Source: Gammaproteobacteria bacterium (GTDB taxonomy: Bacteria > Pseudomonadota > Gammaproteobacteria > JAJPIJ01). Taken from it: DNA of 64,000 nt. Under the pieces are notes generated by a model. It was given only the letters and a program-made list of their open reading frames with translations, ran no database searches and was not told the DNA's origin. Every line of letters begins with the position of its first letter. The first letter of the stretch is position 1. Shown here piece by piece: positions 39,938-49,095 of this stretch. The stretch spans positions 19,323-83,322 of the forward strand of contig JAJVHZ010000014.1 of NCBI GenBank assembly GCA_022072255.1. Reading direction: 5' to 3'. The position numbers and the translations under genes are program-made.

Positions 39938-41272
39938 GTGCTCAAGGTTCTGGTCATTGATGACTCGCGCGTCGTGCGCAAGATGATGGTGGAGTCACTG
40001 CGCGCGGAATTCGCGGGCGCAGCCGTCGACGAGTACGATCCGTGCATCCAGGGATTCCCGGGTTCGGAATTCGGATGGTCGTATTACGACGTGGTGTTCC
40101 TCGATTACAACCTCGGGCTGGCCGGCGAGGACGGCCTCACCTGGCTGCGCAAGTTCCAGAATTTCGCCGACATGCCGCCGGTCATCATACTGACCGACGA
40201 GGAGCGCATCAGCGTCATCGTCAAGGCGATCAAGGCCGGCGCCAAGGACTACGTCCTGAAACGCGATCTCAAGAATGCGGACCTGGCCAACATCATCTAC
40301 CGCGCGCTCGGTATCGAGGGAGACGAGGCCGAGGCCAACACGCTCAACGAGATCCCCGCCCTGGAGGTGCCCACCGCGGCCACCGAGCAGACGCACGGGC
40401 ACGAACAGAACGCCCCGGCCACGCAGCGGCCGGAATCCACCGTGACGCGCCGTAACGGCGCGCCACAGGACACCATACGCGTACACATCCCCGGCTACCG
40501 CATCATCGCCCCGATTGCGCAGGGCGGCATGACCACGATCTTCCTCGCCCAGAGGGTCGAGGACGACCTGGAGATCGTCCTGAAACTGATGTTCACGCGC
40601 GATCAGCCCGACACGCCGCTGCTGCGCTATTTCATGCAGGAGTACGCGCTCATCTCCAAGCTGAACCACCCCCACATCATCAAGATCTTCGAGCGCGCGT
40701 TCGCGAAGGACTTCGCCTATATCGCCATGGAGTATCTGCCCGCCGGCAACCTGGTCGCACGCATCCGCAAGGGCCTGATGCCGGACAAGGCGCTGCAGTA
40801 CATACGCCAGATCGCCGAGGCGCTCGGGGCGGTACACAACCTGAGCATCGTGCACCGGGACCTGAAGCCATCGAACATACTGTTCCGCCAGAACGACACC
40901 GTGGCGATCACGGACTTCGGCGTGGCGCATTTCGCGGCCGGCATGAGCGGCATCGACGAGACGCAGGTGCTGATCGGCAGCCCGTCCTACATGAGCCCGG
41001 AGCAGTGCAAGCGTCGTCCCGTTGATCCGCGCAGCGATCTATACAGTCTCGGCGTGCTCATGTTCGAGATGCTGACGGGGGGTAAGCCGTACACGGGGCG
41101 CGGCATTCCGGAGATCATCGATGCCCACATACGGGCCCCGGTACCGCGTCTTCCCGACGAACTGCGGCAGTATCAACCGCTCATAGACGGCCTGCTGGCA
41201 AAGGATCCGGCCGAGCGGTTTCAGAGCGCCGGCGAGTTCATCGCCGGCCTGGAGTGGATCTGCCAGGGCTGA
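39938..41272 (+). CDS. Receiver domain fused to Hanks-type Ser/Thr kinase
   Basis: 444 residues, GTG start with AAGAAGG upstream. N-terminal receiver (1-~125): VIDDSRVVRK, phospho-Asp56 in FLDYNLG, Thr in ILTDEE and Lys108. A variable linker (~128-180) leads to a complete protein-kinase domain: AQGGMTTIFLA glycine loop, Lys216 (VLKL), HRDLKPSN (Asp308), DFG (Asp326), SPEQ and DLYSLGVL. No membrane segment or PASTA domains, so cytosolic. Phosphorylation of the receiver by the CheA homolog probably controls the kinase, converting His-Asp signalling to Ser/Thr phosphorylation; that link is inferred. Confidence 0.93.
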   Translation: MLKVLVIDDSRVVRKMMVESLRAEFAGAAVDEYDPCIQGFPGSEFGWSYYDVVFLDYNLGLAGEDGLTWLRKFQNFADMPPVIILTDEERISVIVKAIKAGAKDYVLKRDLKNADLANIIYRALGIEGDEAEANTLNEIPALEVPTAATEQTHGHEQNAPATQRPESTVTRRNGAPQDTIRVHIPGYRIIAPIAQGGMTTIFLAQRVEDDLEIVLKLMFTRDQPDTPLLRYFMQEYALISKLNHPHIIKIFERAFAKDFAYIAMEYLPAGNLVARIRKGLMPDKALQYIRQIAEALGAVHNLSIVHRDLKPSNILFRQNDTVAITDFGVAHFAAGMSGIDETQVLIGSPSYMSPEQCKRRPVDPRSDLYSLGVLMFEMLTGGKPYTGRGIPEIIDAHIRAPVPRLPDELRQYQPLIDGLLAKDPAERFQSAGEFIAGLEWICQG

Positions 41273-41292
41273 GGCCACGCGCGTGCCGCCGC

Positions 41293-41946
41293 TCACACGT
41301 CGACGGCCGTTTCATCCGCGAGCACGGGCTGAAACAGGCCGCTGGCGGCGTCGAACATGGACAGGTGGCCGTCGGCGATGCCGAAGTGCATGCCGTGCAG
41401 CGCGATCCGGCCGTCTTCCACGCGCTCGCCGATCCATGGATAGGTGAGCAGGTTCTCCATGCTCAGCCTCACGATCTGGTACTCCATGTGAAGCAGTCGC
41501 TCCGCCGGTGGCAGCGGCAGGCGCATCATGCGATCGCGCGCGGTCATCGCGATGTTCATCCAGCTGCCGATGAATTCGGCGTTGGGTATCTGGTTGTGAT
41601 AGCCTTCCAGAAGCGCCGCCGCGCCACCGCAGCGCGCGTGACCCATCACGACGATGTGCGACACGTTCAGATGCAGCACGGCGAATTCCAGGGCCGCGCC
41701 CGTCGCCTGGTGCCGCGCGATCGGCGAGTTTGGCGGCACGAGGTTGGCGACGTTGCGCAGAACGAACACTTCGCCCGGGGTGGTGTCAAATATGGTCGCG
41801 GGATCGACCCGGCTGTCGCAGCAGGCGATGAACATGGTCTGCGGGGATTGCCCGCGCGCCTCGAGATCCCTGAACAGTTTCTGGGCCGCCGGGAATCTGG
41901 TACGACGGAATCGCCGGTAGCCGGAGATCAGACCTTCGATGCTCAT
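41293..41946 (-). CDS. Beta-class carbonic anhydrase
   Basis: Zinc enzyme interconverting CO2 and bicarbonate; 217 residues, cytoplasmic. Zinc ligands: Cys in ACCDSRV (with catalytic Asp-Arg) and HARCGG (HxxC). The FVLRNVANLVPP strand is typical. Convergent with the receiver-kinase, divergent from the QEGLA-motif gene (51 bp apart). Could supply bicarbonate; no carbon-fixation genes are in the window. Confidence 0.96.
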   Translation of the reverse strand: MSIEGLISGYRRFRRTRFPAAQKLFRDLEARGQSPQTMFIACCDSRVDPATIFDTTPGEVFVLRNVANLVPPNSPIARHQATGAALEFAVLHLNVSHIVVMGHARCGGAAALLEGYHNQIPNAEFIGSWMNIAMTARDRMMRLPLPPAERLLHMEYQIVRLSMENLLTYPWIGERVEDGRIALHGMHFGIADGHLSMFDAASGLFQPVLADETAVDV

Positions 41947-41997
41947 GAGTTCAACCTCGCTTCAATCACGGGTCACGCGCTGAGTGATGAAAGCGGT

Positions 41998-43299
41998 ATG
42001 TCCGATCCACGCATCATCCGGGCGTCGGCGGCTATGACGGACCCCGTAGCGCATCATATCGCACTCGACCAGCGCCTTGTTGAGACGGCCCAGGCCATCA
42101 AGCTGCTCACCGCGCTGGCATGGCCGGAGTCCGCCTACGAGGAGTTCCGGAAAGGATGGCGGCGGGGCAACGCTCGACTGCCGCAGGTCGAATACCCCCG
42201 CAACGACCACGCAAGCCGCATCCCCTCGCTGCTGTCGATCATGGCGGCCTGCGATCGCGGCCATCCCCTCGGCAACTACGTCTACCTGACGGCGGAAAGC
42301 TACCTGCTGGCGGCCCGCATGCTGCAGTGTATCGGTCAGCCGGAATTCCTGGAGTTGTCGGTGAGTCTCTATGGCCAGCCGAAGGAGGTCATAGCAGCCG
42401 GCAGCCTGACACACCTGCACGCCGCGGAGTTCTTCGCCGAGATGACCGGTGAGTTCGCCAACGCGGCGTCGATACCGGAGGCGGAGTTCTCGCTCGGCTC
42501 AGAGGACGTCGCCGAGGCCCTGCGCAGCCGCCTGGTCCCGTTCTTCTCTTATCACCCCGTCAAGGTCGTCATCGACCCGGCGATGGCGTCCAAGGCCGCC
42601 GCCGGCGCGCTGCGCATACGCCTGCGATCGGCCACGCGCTTCACCGCGATGGACGTCGCTCAGCTGATCCATCACGAGGGATACGTCCACATGCTCACCG
42701 CGTTGAACGGGCGGGAACAGCCCCGGCTAGCCAGCCTCGGCCTGGCCGCCCCGCGCACGACGTGGACACAGGAGGGGCTGGCGACGTTTTCCGAGCTGGT
42801 CAGCGCCTCGGTCGATCTGCACCGGATGCGCCGCATCGCGCTGCGCACTCACGCGGTTCAGATGGGGCTGGATGGCGCGGATTTCATCGACATCTTCCGC
42901 TTCTTCCTCGACTCGGGGCAGGAGGAGTACGAGAGCTTTCAGTCGGCGGCCCGCATCTTCCGCGGCGGCGATCCGCGCGGCGGTGTGGTGTTCACGAAAG
43001 ACGTCGTGTATCTGCTGGGGTTGCTGCGCACGCACACCTTCCTTCGCAAGGCGGTGCAGTCCAACAAGTTTCACTATGCCGAACACCTGTTCGCGGGACG
43101 CATGACGCTGGGAGATGTCATCGCGCTGGAGCCGTACTTCGAGAGCGGGGTCATCGCTCCGCCGCTGTACGAGCCGCCGTGGCTGCAGCAGCGCAGCTGC
43201 CTGGCCGCCTATCTGTGCTATTCGATCTTCGCCAACAAGATAGACCTCGCGGCGGTCAGCCTCGAGGACTTCCAGAACATGGAGCAGCGCGCGCCATAG
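41998..43299 (+). CDS. DUF1704 'QEGLA-motif' protein, zinc-protease-like
   Basis: 433 residues, matching the flavohemoglobin-expression-modulating QEGLA family (DUF1704). The family motif TWTQEGLATFSE lies at about 256-267. The preceding HHEGYVH (225-231) is an HExxxH-like site, as in eukaryotic MATCAP tyrosine carboxypeptidases, which share this domain. Peptidase activity is plausible but unproven for bacterial members. No signal peptide. Start ATG 41998; a weak ribosome site. Confidence 0.88.
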   Translation: MSDPRIIRASAAMTDPVAHHIALDQRLVETAQAIKLLTALAWPESAYEEFRKGWRRGNARLPQVEYPRNDHASRIPSLLSIMAACDRGHPLGNYVYLTAESYLLAARMLQCIGQPEFLELSVSLYGQPKEVIAAGSLTHLHAAEFFAEMTGEFANAASIPEAEFSLGSEDVAEALRSRLVPFFSYHPVKVVIDPAMASKAAAGALRIRLRSATRFTAMDVAQLIHHEGYVHMLTALNGREQPRLASLGLAAPRTTWTQEGLATFSELVSASVDLHRMRRIALRTHAVQMGLDGADFIDIFRFFLDSGQEEYESFQSAARIFRGGDPRGGVVFTKDVVYLLGLLRTHTFLRKAVQSNKFHYAEHLFAGRMTLGDVIALEPYFESGVIAPPLYEPPWLQQRSCLAAYLCYSIFANKIDLAAVSLEDFQNMEQRAP

Positions 43300-43324
43300 T
43301 CGGGCACGGTGCGACCCGCCGGCG

Positions 43325-44914
43325 TCAGTTGGTGCGCACGCCCTCGAAACCGAGCACGTCGCGGGCGCTGATGACCTCCGCACCCCAGGTGGTGGCCGGC
43401 GGGATGTAGATGCAGTCCCCGGCCCGCAGGAGCATCGATTCTCCCTCGATGATGAGCTTCATCTCACCCTGGTAGAGCGCGCACACGGTCTCGACGTCGG
43501 CGTTCTTGTCCGGCAACACGCTGCTCGGCGGGTATCCCACCGGCTGACACTTGTAGCCCCGGATCATGATCTTCTGCAGCATCGACTGCTTGCTGAGCAG
43601 GTCGTCGGTCTTCGGATCCCAGTGCTCGACCTTCAGCTTGTCCATGGTGCGGAAGGAAACCACGCAGTTGCCGCCCTGGAAGCGGGCCTCGTAGAGCGCG
43701 GTGTCGATGCGCTTGACCAGCTCCGCGGGCTCGTAATCCTTGATGGGGATGAGCGTGGCCACGCCCACATGGGCCGTGAGCGTCTGCCCCGCGTGCACGA
43801 CCTCGTGCGGGATCTTCTGCTGCTCGATGCGCTTGCGCAGCGCATCGGCGATGCGGACGGCGTTGCGCCCGTCGCAGTCGGGCAAAAGTATGGCGATCCC
43901 CGCGCCGTCGTAGCGCGCCGCCAGATCACCCGGCCGCCGCCCGACACCGGATGCCAGGCGTGCGATCCGGTGCAGCATCGCATCGGCGGCCTGTACCCCG
44001 TGCGCCTCGCGATAATGATCGAATTCGTCGATCTCGCACATCAACAGCGAGAGCGGCCGCTTCGCACGCATCTGCCGGCGCCACTCCGCGTCCAGGTGCT
44101 CCTCGAACGTGCGGCGATTGGCGATGCCGGTGACCGGGCACAGCGGCGAAACCCGGCTCAGGGTCTCCGAGAGCGCCTGCGCCTTGCTCTTCATCAGGCC
44201 GAGGTCCGCGCTGGCGCGTTTCGCCTCGTTCTCCGCCACCTGCCGGCGCTCGTTGTTGCTGCGCGCGCTCTGGTTGAGCTTGTCGATCTCCGTCCGGCGG
44301 GCCTCCAGCACGCCGCGCATCTGCTGGACGTCGTCCTCCAGTGCGAGCATCCGGTTGTTGACGCGATAGAGCGCACGCGAGGCGAAAATCGTCAGTCCGA
44401 GCGCGACCAGCATGATGACCCCGATCGCCGAGGCCTGGGCGTTACCTCGGGCGAGCATGTCCAGGCTCGCCGGAAGCAGGGCGGGCACCGCGAATGCCAG
44501 CACCGGCGCGCGGATACCGCCGTAGATGGGCACCGTGCAGATGGTGACGAAGGCCACCCAGAACAGCAGCACGCTGGCGGCCTGGATGTCGGCATGACGC
44601 AGGGCCAGGAACGCCAGTCCGCCAAAGGCCACACCGAGCAGGCCGGCGCCGGCGAGGAATCCGTGATACCAGGCCGGGTTGCGCGGCCGCTTGTGGCGCC
44701 TCCCCCGCGAGCGATACAGGCCGGCCAGCCACAGCCGCACGCCGAGGATGAACGCAACCGCGACCACCCAGCCGACGAGCAGACGCTTGTCCACGTGCTC
44801 GTGACAAAGGAAAGCGAAGACCAGACCCGCTACGGCCAGACCCGGCGCCTCGTTTCGTGTCTGGCGATAAAGCAGACCGGTGAATTCCGGAGCGGAATCT
44901 TCCTGCTTGTCCAT
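43325..44914 (-). CDS. Membrane protein with degenerate GGDEF domain fused to a cupin
   Basis: 529 residues. Several membrane segments (about 25-185), a coiled coil (about 186-255), then a GGDEF-type fold (~258-425: SPLCPVTGIANRRTFEEHLD). The active-site loop reads RYDGAGIAIL (YDGAG at 335-339) instead of GGDEF, so no cyclase activity is expected. The C-terminus (~445-525) is a cupin: KIMIRGYKCQPVGY, LYQGEMKLIIEG, RAGDCIYIPPATTWGAEV. This order is unusual. It may sense c-di-GMP/GTP or a small ligand. Convergent with the QEGLA gene. Confidence 0.88.
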   Translation of the reverse strand: MDKQEDSAPEFTGLLYRQTRNEAPGLAVAGLVFAFLCHEHVDKRLLVGWVVAVAFILGVRLWLAGLYRSRGRRHKRPRNPAWYHGFLAGAGLLGVAFGGLAFLALRHADIQAASVLLFWVAFVTICTVPIYGGIRAPVLAFAVPALLPASLDMLARGNAQASAIGVIMLVALGLTIFASRALYRVNNRMLALEDDVQQMRGVLEARRTEIDKLNQSARSNNERRQVAENEAKRASADLGLMKSKAQALSETLSRVSPLCPVTGIANRRTFEEHLDAEWRRQMRAKRPLSLLMCEIDEFDHYREAHGVQAADAMLHRIARLASGVGRRPGDLAARYDGAGIAILLPDCDGRNAVRIADALRKRIEQQKIPHEVVHAGQTLTAHVGVATLIPIKDYEPAELVKRIDTALYEARFQGGNCVVSFRTMDKLKVEHWDPKTDDLLSKQSMLQKIMIRGYKCQPVGYPPSSVLPDKNADVETVCALYQGEMKLIIEGESMLLRAGDCIYIPPATTWGAEVISARDVLGFEGVRTN

Positions 44915-44990
44915 CCGCCTGTTACCCCCGATTGTTGTTGTTTCTAGTATATATCCACGCCTGCCACAGCATGGAGCGTGCCATACCCCT

Positions 44991-45329
44991 CTAGGCCCCC
45001 CGGACTGCGTCCAGGCTGACCACCGGGTCCTCCCCCACGACCTCGGCGGTGTGCACCGCCCCCGCGGGCACCTCCACCCAGTCGCCGGCCTCGAGCACCA
45101 CCGCAGCCTCCCCGAGGGTGATCCGGAGGCGCCCGCTGAGCACCGCGTCGACCTTGTCCACCGCGTGGGTATGTGGCGGGAACCGGGTCCCCGGCGGGTA
45201 TGCGTACACGGCCACGCGGTAGCCCATCGCGGCGAGCTTCCGGCCGAGGGCCGCCTCGGTCAGTGGACCGTCGAGCGCCTCGTCCCAGTGGCCGGTGAGC
45301 ACCGCCGGTTCACCAGCGGCGACGGCCAT
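44991..45329 (-). CDS. Small cupin-domain protein
   Basis: 112-residue cupin with FPPHTHAVDKVDAVLSGRL and WVEVPAGAVHTAEVVG. Its start lies 20 bp inside the rhomboid gene, so the two are probably translated together. Substrate unknown; not closely related to the cupins of the left region. Confidence 0.85.
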   Translation of the reverse strand: MAVAAGEPAVLTGHWDEALDGPLTEAALGRKLAAMGYRVAVYAYPPGTRFPPHTHAVDKVDAVLSGRLRITLGEAAVVLEAGDWVEVPAGAVHTAEVVGEDPVVSLDAVRGA

Positions 45330-46041
45330 CAGGCAGCGGCGGCAGGGGTTGTGCCGGGTGGAACAACCTCACGTCGCGATGCTTGAAAAAGGGTATCAGC
45401 ACCATGCCGGCGATGAACCCGCCTATGTGCGCAAACCAGGCCACACCGCCCTTCCCGCCGCCACCGGCGGCGGCCGAGGCGAATAGCTGCATGACGAACC
45501 AGAACCCGAGGACGAGCAGCGCCGGCAGCCTGACGATCGGCGCATACAGGCCCAGCGGCACCACCGTGAGCACCCGCGCGTGCGGATAGAGCAGCAGATA
45601 TGCCCCGAGGACCCCCGAGATCGCGCCGCTCGCCCCGATCATCGGTACCTGCGAATCCGGGTGCATCCATGCCTGGCCGACCGCCGCGGCCACGCCACAA
45701 AGCAGGTAGAAGATCGCGAAGCGCACGTGGCCCATGGCATCCTCGACATTGTTGCCGAATATCCACAGGTAGAGCATGTTGCCGACCAGGTGCATGATGC
45801 CGCCGTGCAGGAACATCGAGGTGAAGACCGTCGCCTCGGCGGGCACCAGCGCGAGCTCCGCCGGCAGTTCGGCCCGGTCGAACAGCACGGCAGGGATCAC
45901 GCCGAGACTGTAGACGGCTCGCTGACCGCCCTCGCCACCGAGGGACATTTGCCAGAGGAAGACCAGCGCGCAGGCCGCTATGGTCACCATCGTGACCACC
46001 GGAGCGATGCGGGTGGGATTGTCGTCGTGCAGCGGGATCAT
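45310..46041 (-). CDS. Rhomboid-family intramembrane serine protease
   Basis: 243 residues, six to seven membrane segments. Catalytic Ser in MIGASGAISGVLGAY and His in FAHIGGFIAGM; GNMLYLWIFGNNVEDAMG is typical of this group. The start MIPLHDDNPTR (ATG 46041) is chosen over a longer frame; no strong ribosome site is seen. Cleaves within membranes; substrate unknown. Upstream of and overlapping the small cupin. Confidence 0.93.
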   Translation of the reverse strand: MIPLHDDNPTRIAPVVTMVTIAACALVFLWQMSLGGEGGQRAVYSLGVIPAVLFDRAELPAELALVPAEATVFTSMFLHGGIMHLVGNMLYLWIFGNNVEDAMGHVRFAIFYLLCGVAAAVGQAWMHPDSQVPMIGASGAISGVLGAYLLLYPHARVLTVVPLGLYAPIVRLPALLVLGFWFVMQLFASAAAGGGGKGGVAWFAHIGGFIAGMVLIPFFKHRDVRLFHPAQPLPPLPDGRRRW

Positions 46042-46125
46042 GCAGCGTGGCGGCGTGGGCTGCGAGGCAGTGTAACCCCGCGGCCGCCGGGCCGCCCACC
46101 CGCCGGCAGCCAAAGCGGGGGGCGG

Positions 46126-46326
46126 TCACGAACGCGGAGCGTGGCCCGCCTGCCCCCCATCCGAATCCGCGCAACCGCTCGAGCGGGCCGCGCATCCGCC
46201 GCAGGCACTCCGGCATCCGCCGGCGGCGGCATTGCGGCGCGCACGCAGCGCGGAGCGCACGTACCAGCCGGCGACGGCGACGACCACGACGATGGCGAGC
46301 AATTCCTGCATCCGGTCGAGATTCAT
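46126..46326 (-). CDS. FeoB-associated Cys-rich small membrane protein
   Basis: 66 residues: one membrane helix (LLAIVVVVAVAGWYV) and a cysteine cluster (GGCRSACGGCAARSSGC). Such proteins follow feoB in many bacteria. The gene is 13 bp after feoB in the same direction. Role in iron uptake inferred from position and type. Confidence 0.82.
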   Translation of the reverse strand: MNLDRMQELLAIVVVVAVAGWYVRSALRARRNAAAGGCRSACGGCAARSSGCADSDGGQAGHAPRS

Positions 46327-46339
46327 GTGGCTCCCCGTT

Positions 46340-48526
46340 TCATGACGCCAGGCGATAGACGACGAACGCGGTCAGGTAACCCAGAAGGGACATGTACAGC
46401 CATGCGAAGGCAGGCCAGCGCCACGAATTGGTCTCGCGGCTTATGGTCGCGACCGTGGCGGCGCACTGCAGGCAGAAGGCGTAGAAGACCATCAATCCCA
46501 GGGCGACGGCCAGCGAGAACACCTTGGTACCGTCGGGCCACTCGGATGCGCGGATGCGCGCGACCAGGCCGGGGCTTTCCGCATCCACATCGGCGCCGAC
46601 GGCGTAGATGGTGCCGAGCACCGCGATGACCACCTCGCGGGCGGGAAAGGATGCCAGCACCGCGGCGGAGATCTTCCAATCCCAGCCCAGGGGGCGGAAC
46701 ACCGGGGCAACCGCACGGCCGATGTGCCCGAGCAGGCTCTCCTCCAGGTGCGTGGCCGCCTCGCGATGGTCGATGTCGGCCGATGCCGCATCCAGTTCCT
46801 CTCCGCTCAACGTCTGCGCCGCCTGCGCCCGTTCCGCGGCGAACCGCTGCGTGGTCGCATCCCAGTGCGGAAAGTACGCCAGCGCCCAGACCACGATTGC
46901 GACGGTGAAGATGATCGTGCCCGCCCGCACCAGGAACATGCGCGCCCGCTCCCACATGCGATATAGAACGGATTTCAGGTTCGGAAGCCTGTAGGGCGGC
47001 AATTCCATGAGGAACGGGGGCGTCGGTCCGCGCAGCAGCGAGCGCTTCAGCAGGAATGCCGTCAGGACGCCGCCGGCGATGCCGAGCAGGTACAGTCCAA
47101 GCAGGACCAGGCCCTGCAGATTCACCAGCCCCCCGAGATAGCTGCGCGCGGGCACGAAAGCGGAGATGAGCAGCGCATAGACGGGCAACCGCGCCGAGCA
47201 GGTCATGAATGGCGCCGCCAGGATGGTCGCCAGTCGATCGCGCGGGTCGGCGATGACGCGCGTGCCCATGATGCCGGGCACCGCGCACGCGAAGCTCGAA
47301 AGCATGGGGATGAACGACTGCCCGGAGAGGCCGCACCAGCGCATCAGGCGATCCATGAGGAAGGCGGCGCGCGCCATGTAACCGCTGTCCTCCAGGAAGA
47401 TGATGAAGGCGAACAGGATGAGGATCTGCGGCAGGAACACGACCACGCTGCCGACACCGGCGACCACGCCGTCGGCCAGCAGGCTGGCGATGGCGCCCGC
47501 CGGCAGGGTCGCCTTGATCCAGTCGCTGGTCGCCGCGGCGGCCCCGTCGATCAGGTCCATCAGCGGCGCGGCCCATGCGAACACCGACTGGAAGACCGCG
47601 GCCATCAGCAACAGGAACAGCAGAGTTCCGAGCACCGGGTGACCGACGGCCCGATCGATGCGATCGGAGGTCGTCGTGCGCGCCGCACCGCGTGTCTCGA
47701 CGCCGTCGACGGCATGATTGATCCATGCGTAGCGCGCCCGCGCATCGAGCGCCGCCAGCGACCCGCCGGTGGCGAGTTCGGCGCGCACTCCGCCCAGCGC
47801 GGCCTTCGCCGCGGCTCCGAAGCGCTGCTGCAACCGCGTCTCCGCATACCCGCCCTCATCGATCAGGGCGCGCTCGACCTCGTAGGGGTCCAATGGCTCC
47901 CCGGCCGGAGCCAGCTCGCGCGCCAGCGCTGCGGCCGCATGGCGGATGGTGGTGGAGAAGGAGACGAACGGAACCGGGTTGGTTTTCAGGGTGTCCGCCA
48001 GAGTCGACTTCAGCGCATCGATCCCCTTGCCCCTGGACGCCACCAGGGGAACCACCGGGCAGCTCAGATGTTCCGCCAGCCTTGCCGCCGCGATCCGTAT
48101 GCCGCGCGATTCCGCCAGATCGACCATGTTGAGCGCCACCACGACCGGGATGCCGAGTTCCAGCACCTGGCTGGCGATGTAGAGATTGCGCCGCAGGTTG
48201 GAGGCATCGACCACCACGACGATGGCGTCCGGCCGGCCGAGATCGCCGATGCGGCCGAGCAGGACGTCGACCGCCACCATCTCATCGGGCGAGTGCGCGC
48301 TCAAGGAGTAGGTGCCGGGGAGATCCACGAGCTGCACCCGCCGCCCGCCCAGCGTCGTCTCACCCACGTGACGCTCGACCGTGACCCCGGGATAGTTGCC
48401 GACCTTCTGCCGCAATCCCGTCAGCAGATTGAACAGCGTGCTCTTGCCGGTGTTGGGATTGCCGACGGTGACGATGAGCGGCAGACGCTCCTCGTCGACG
48501 CCGAGCTCGGCGGTGGCCACGCTCAT
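46340..48526 (-). CDS. feoB: Ferrous iron transporter FeoB
   Basis: Inner-membrane Fe(II) transporter with an N-terminal G domain, 728 residues. Start MSVATAELGV at 48526, overlapping the feoA stop as ATGA; the longer frame is not real. G1 GNPNTGKST (22-30), G3 DLPGTYS, G4 NMVD; then membrane half with two gate regions (FLEDSGYMARAAFL; SFPAREVVIAVLGT). Regulated with feoA from a Fur-like box at 49096. Confidence 0.97.
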   Translation of the reverse strand: MSVATAELGVDEERLPLIVTVGNPNTGKSTLFNLLTGLRQKVGNYPGVTVERHVGETTLGGRRVQLVDLPGTYSLSAHSPDEMVAVDVLLGRIGDLGRPDAIVVVVDASNLRRNLYIASQVLELGIPVVVALNMVDLAESRGIRIAAARLAEHLSCPVVPLVASRGKGIDALKSTLADTLKTNPVPFVSFSTTIRHAAAALARELAPAGEPLDPYEVERALIDEGGYAETRLQQRFGAAAKAALGGVRAELATGGSLAALDARARYAWINHAVDGVETRGAARTTTSDRIDRAVGHPVLGTLLFLLLMAAVFQSVFAWAAPLMDLIDGAAAATSDWIKATLPAGAIASLLADGVVAGVGSVVVFLPQILILFAFIIFLEDSGYMARAAFLMDRLMRWCGLSGQSFIPMLSSFACAVPGIMGTRVIADPRDRLATILAAPFMTCSARLPVYALLISAFVPARSYLGGLVNLQGLVLLGLYLLGIAGGVLTAFLLKRSLLRGPTPPFLMELPPYRLPNLKSVLYRMWERARMFLVRAGTIIFTVAIVVWALAYFPHWDATTQRFAAERAQAAQTLSGEELDAASADIDHREAATHLEESLLGHIGRAVAPVFRPLGWDWKISAAVLASFPAREVVIAVLGTIYAVGADVDAESPGLVARIRASEWPDGTKVFSLAVALGLMVFYAFCLQCAATVATISRETNSWRWPAFAWLYMSLLGYLTAFVVYRLAS

Positions 48527-48750
48527 GAGACAGCCTCGACCTGCACGAAGCGCGCCTCGTCCCGACGCAACGACAGCGCGTAGCCGAGCAGTCGGAATTC
48601 GATCGGATCGCCCGCCGGCGCGCGTCGGATGCACTCGACCTCCGTGCCTTCGAGCAGGCCGAGCTGCATCAGCCGCTGCAGCAGGCCGGCAGGTGCCGTC
48701 AGTGCCGTCACTCGCCCGCGATGAGTGGGCTCGAGCTGATCGAGGGTCAA
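48523..48750 (-). CDS. feoA: FeoA-domain protein, proximal to feoB
   Basis: 75-residue SH3-like FeoA: RLMQLGLLEGTEVECIRRAP, DPIEFRLLGYALSLRRDEA. No ATG in frame; a TTG at 48750 overlaps the previous stop as TTGA, which fits coupled re-initiation and the family's usual length (about 75-80). Interacts with the FeoB cytosolic part. Confidence 0.88.
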   Translation of the reverse strand: MTLDQLEPTHRGRVTALTAPAGLLQRLMQLGLLEGTEVECIRRAPAGDPIEFRLLGYALSLRRDEARFVQVEAVS

Positions 48751-49049
48751 GCTCGCCGCAACCTGTCGCGCAGGCCGTGCCTCAGGCGCCGCCACCAGGT
48801 ATGTGCTGCGACGCCCGCCAGCGGGGCGACCTCGATGTACTCCGCCTCGTCGCCGTCGATGGCCCAGCGGCTCTCGTCCAGAGCCACGACGACCGGGTCG
48901 CCGTGGTGCAACAACATCAGATGCGCGCCGGGCACGATGCCGCGCGAAAGGTACTTCTGGCGGACCGCGGGCACGCGATGGCTGAGCGCGGTGACGATCG
49001 CACACTGGCCCGTCTTCAATGCCCGCAGACTGATCACGTCTAGACTCAT
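48747..49049 (-). CDS. Second FeoA-domain protein, first gene of feo operon
   Basis: 100 residues; FeoA fold (AVRQKYLSRGIVPGAHLMLLH, WAIDGDEAEYIEVAPL) with an extra basic C-terminal tail of about 25 residues (TWWRRLRHGLRDRLRRA). More divergent than the proximal FeoA. Two feoA genes before feoB occur in several Proteobacteria. Start ATG 49049. Confidence 0.85.
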   Translation of the reverse strand: MSLDVISLRALKTGQCAIVTALSHRVPAVRQKYLSRGIVPGAHLMLLHHGDPVVVALDESRWAIDGDEAEYIEVAPLAGVAAHTWWRRLRHGLRDRLRRA

Positions 49050-49095
49050 GGCGGCGTGGGGCCTGTCATCCGGATGATTAGGGGTTGGACAGCAA

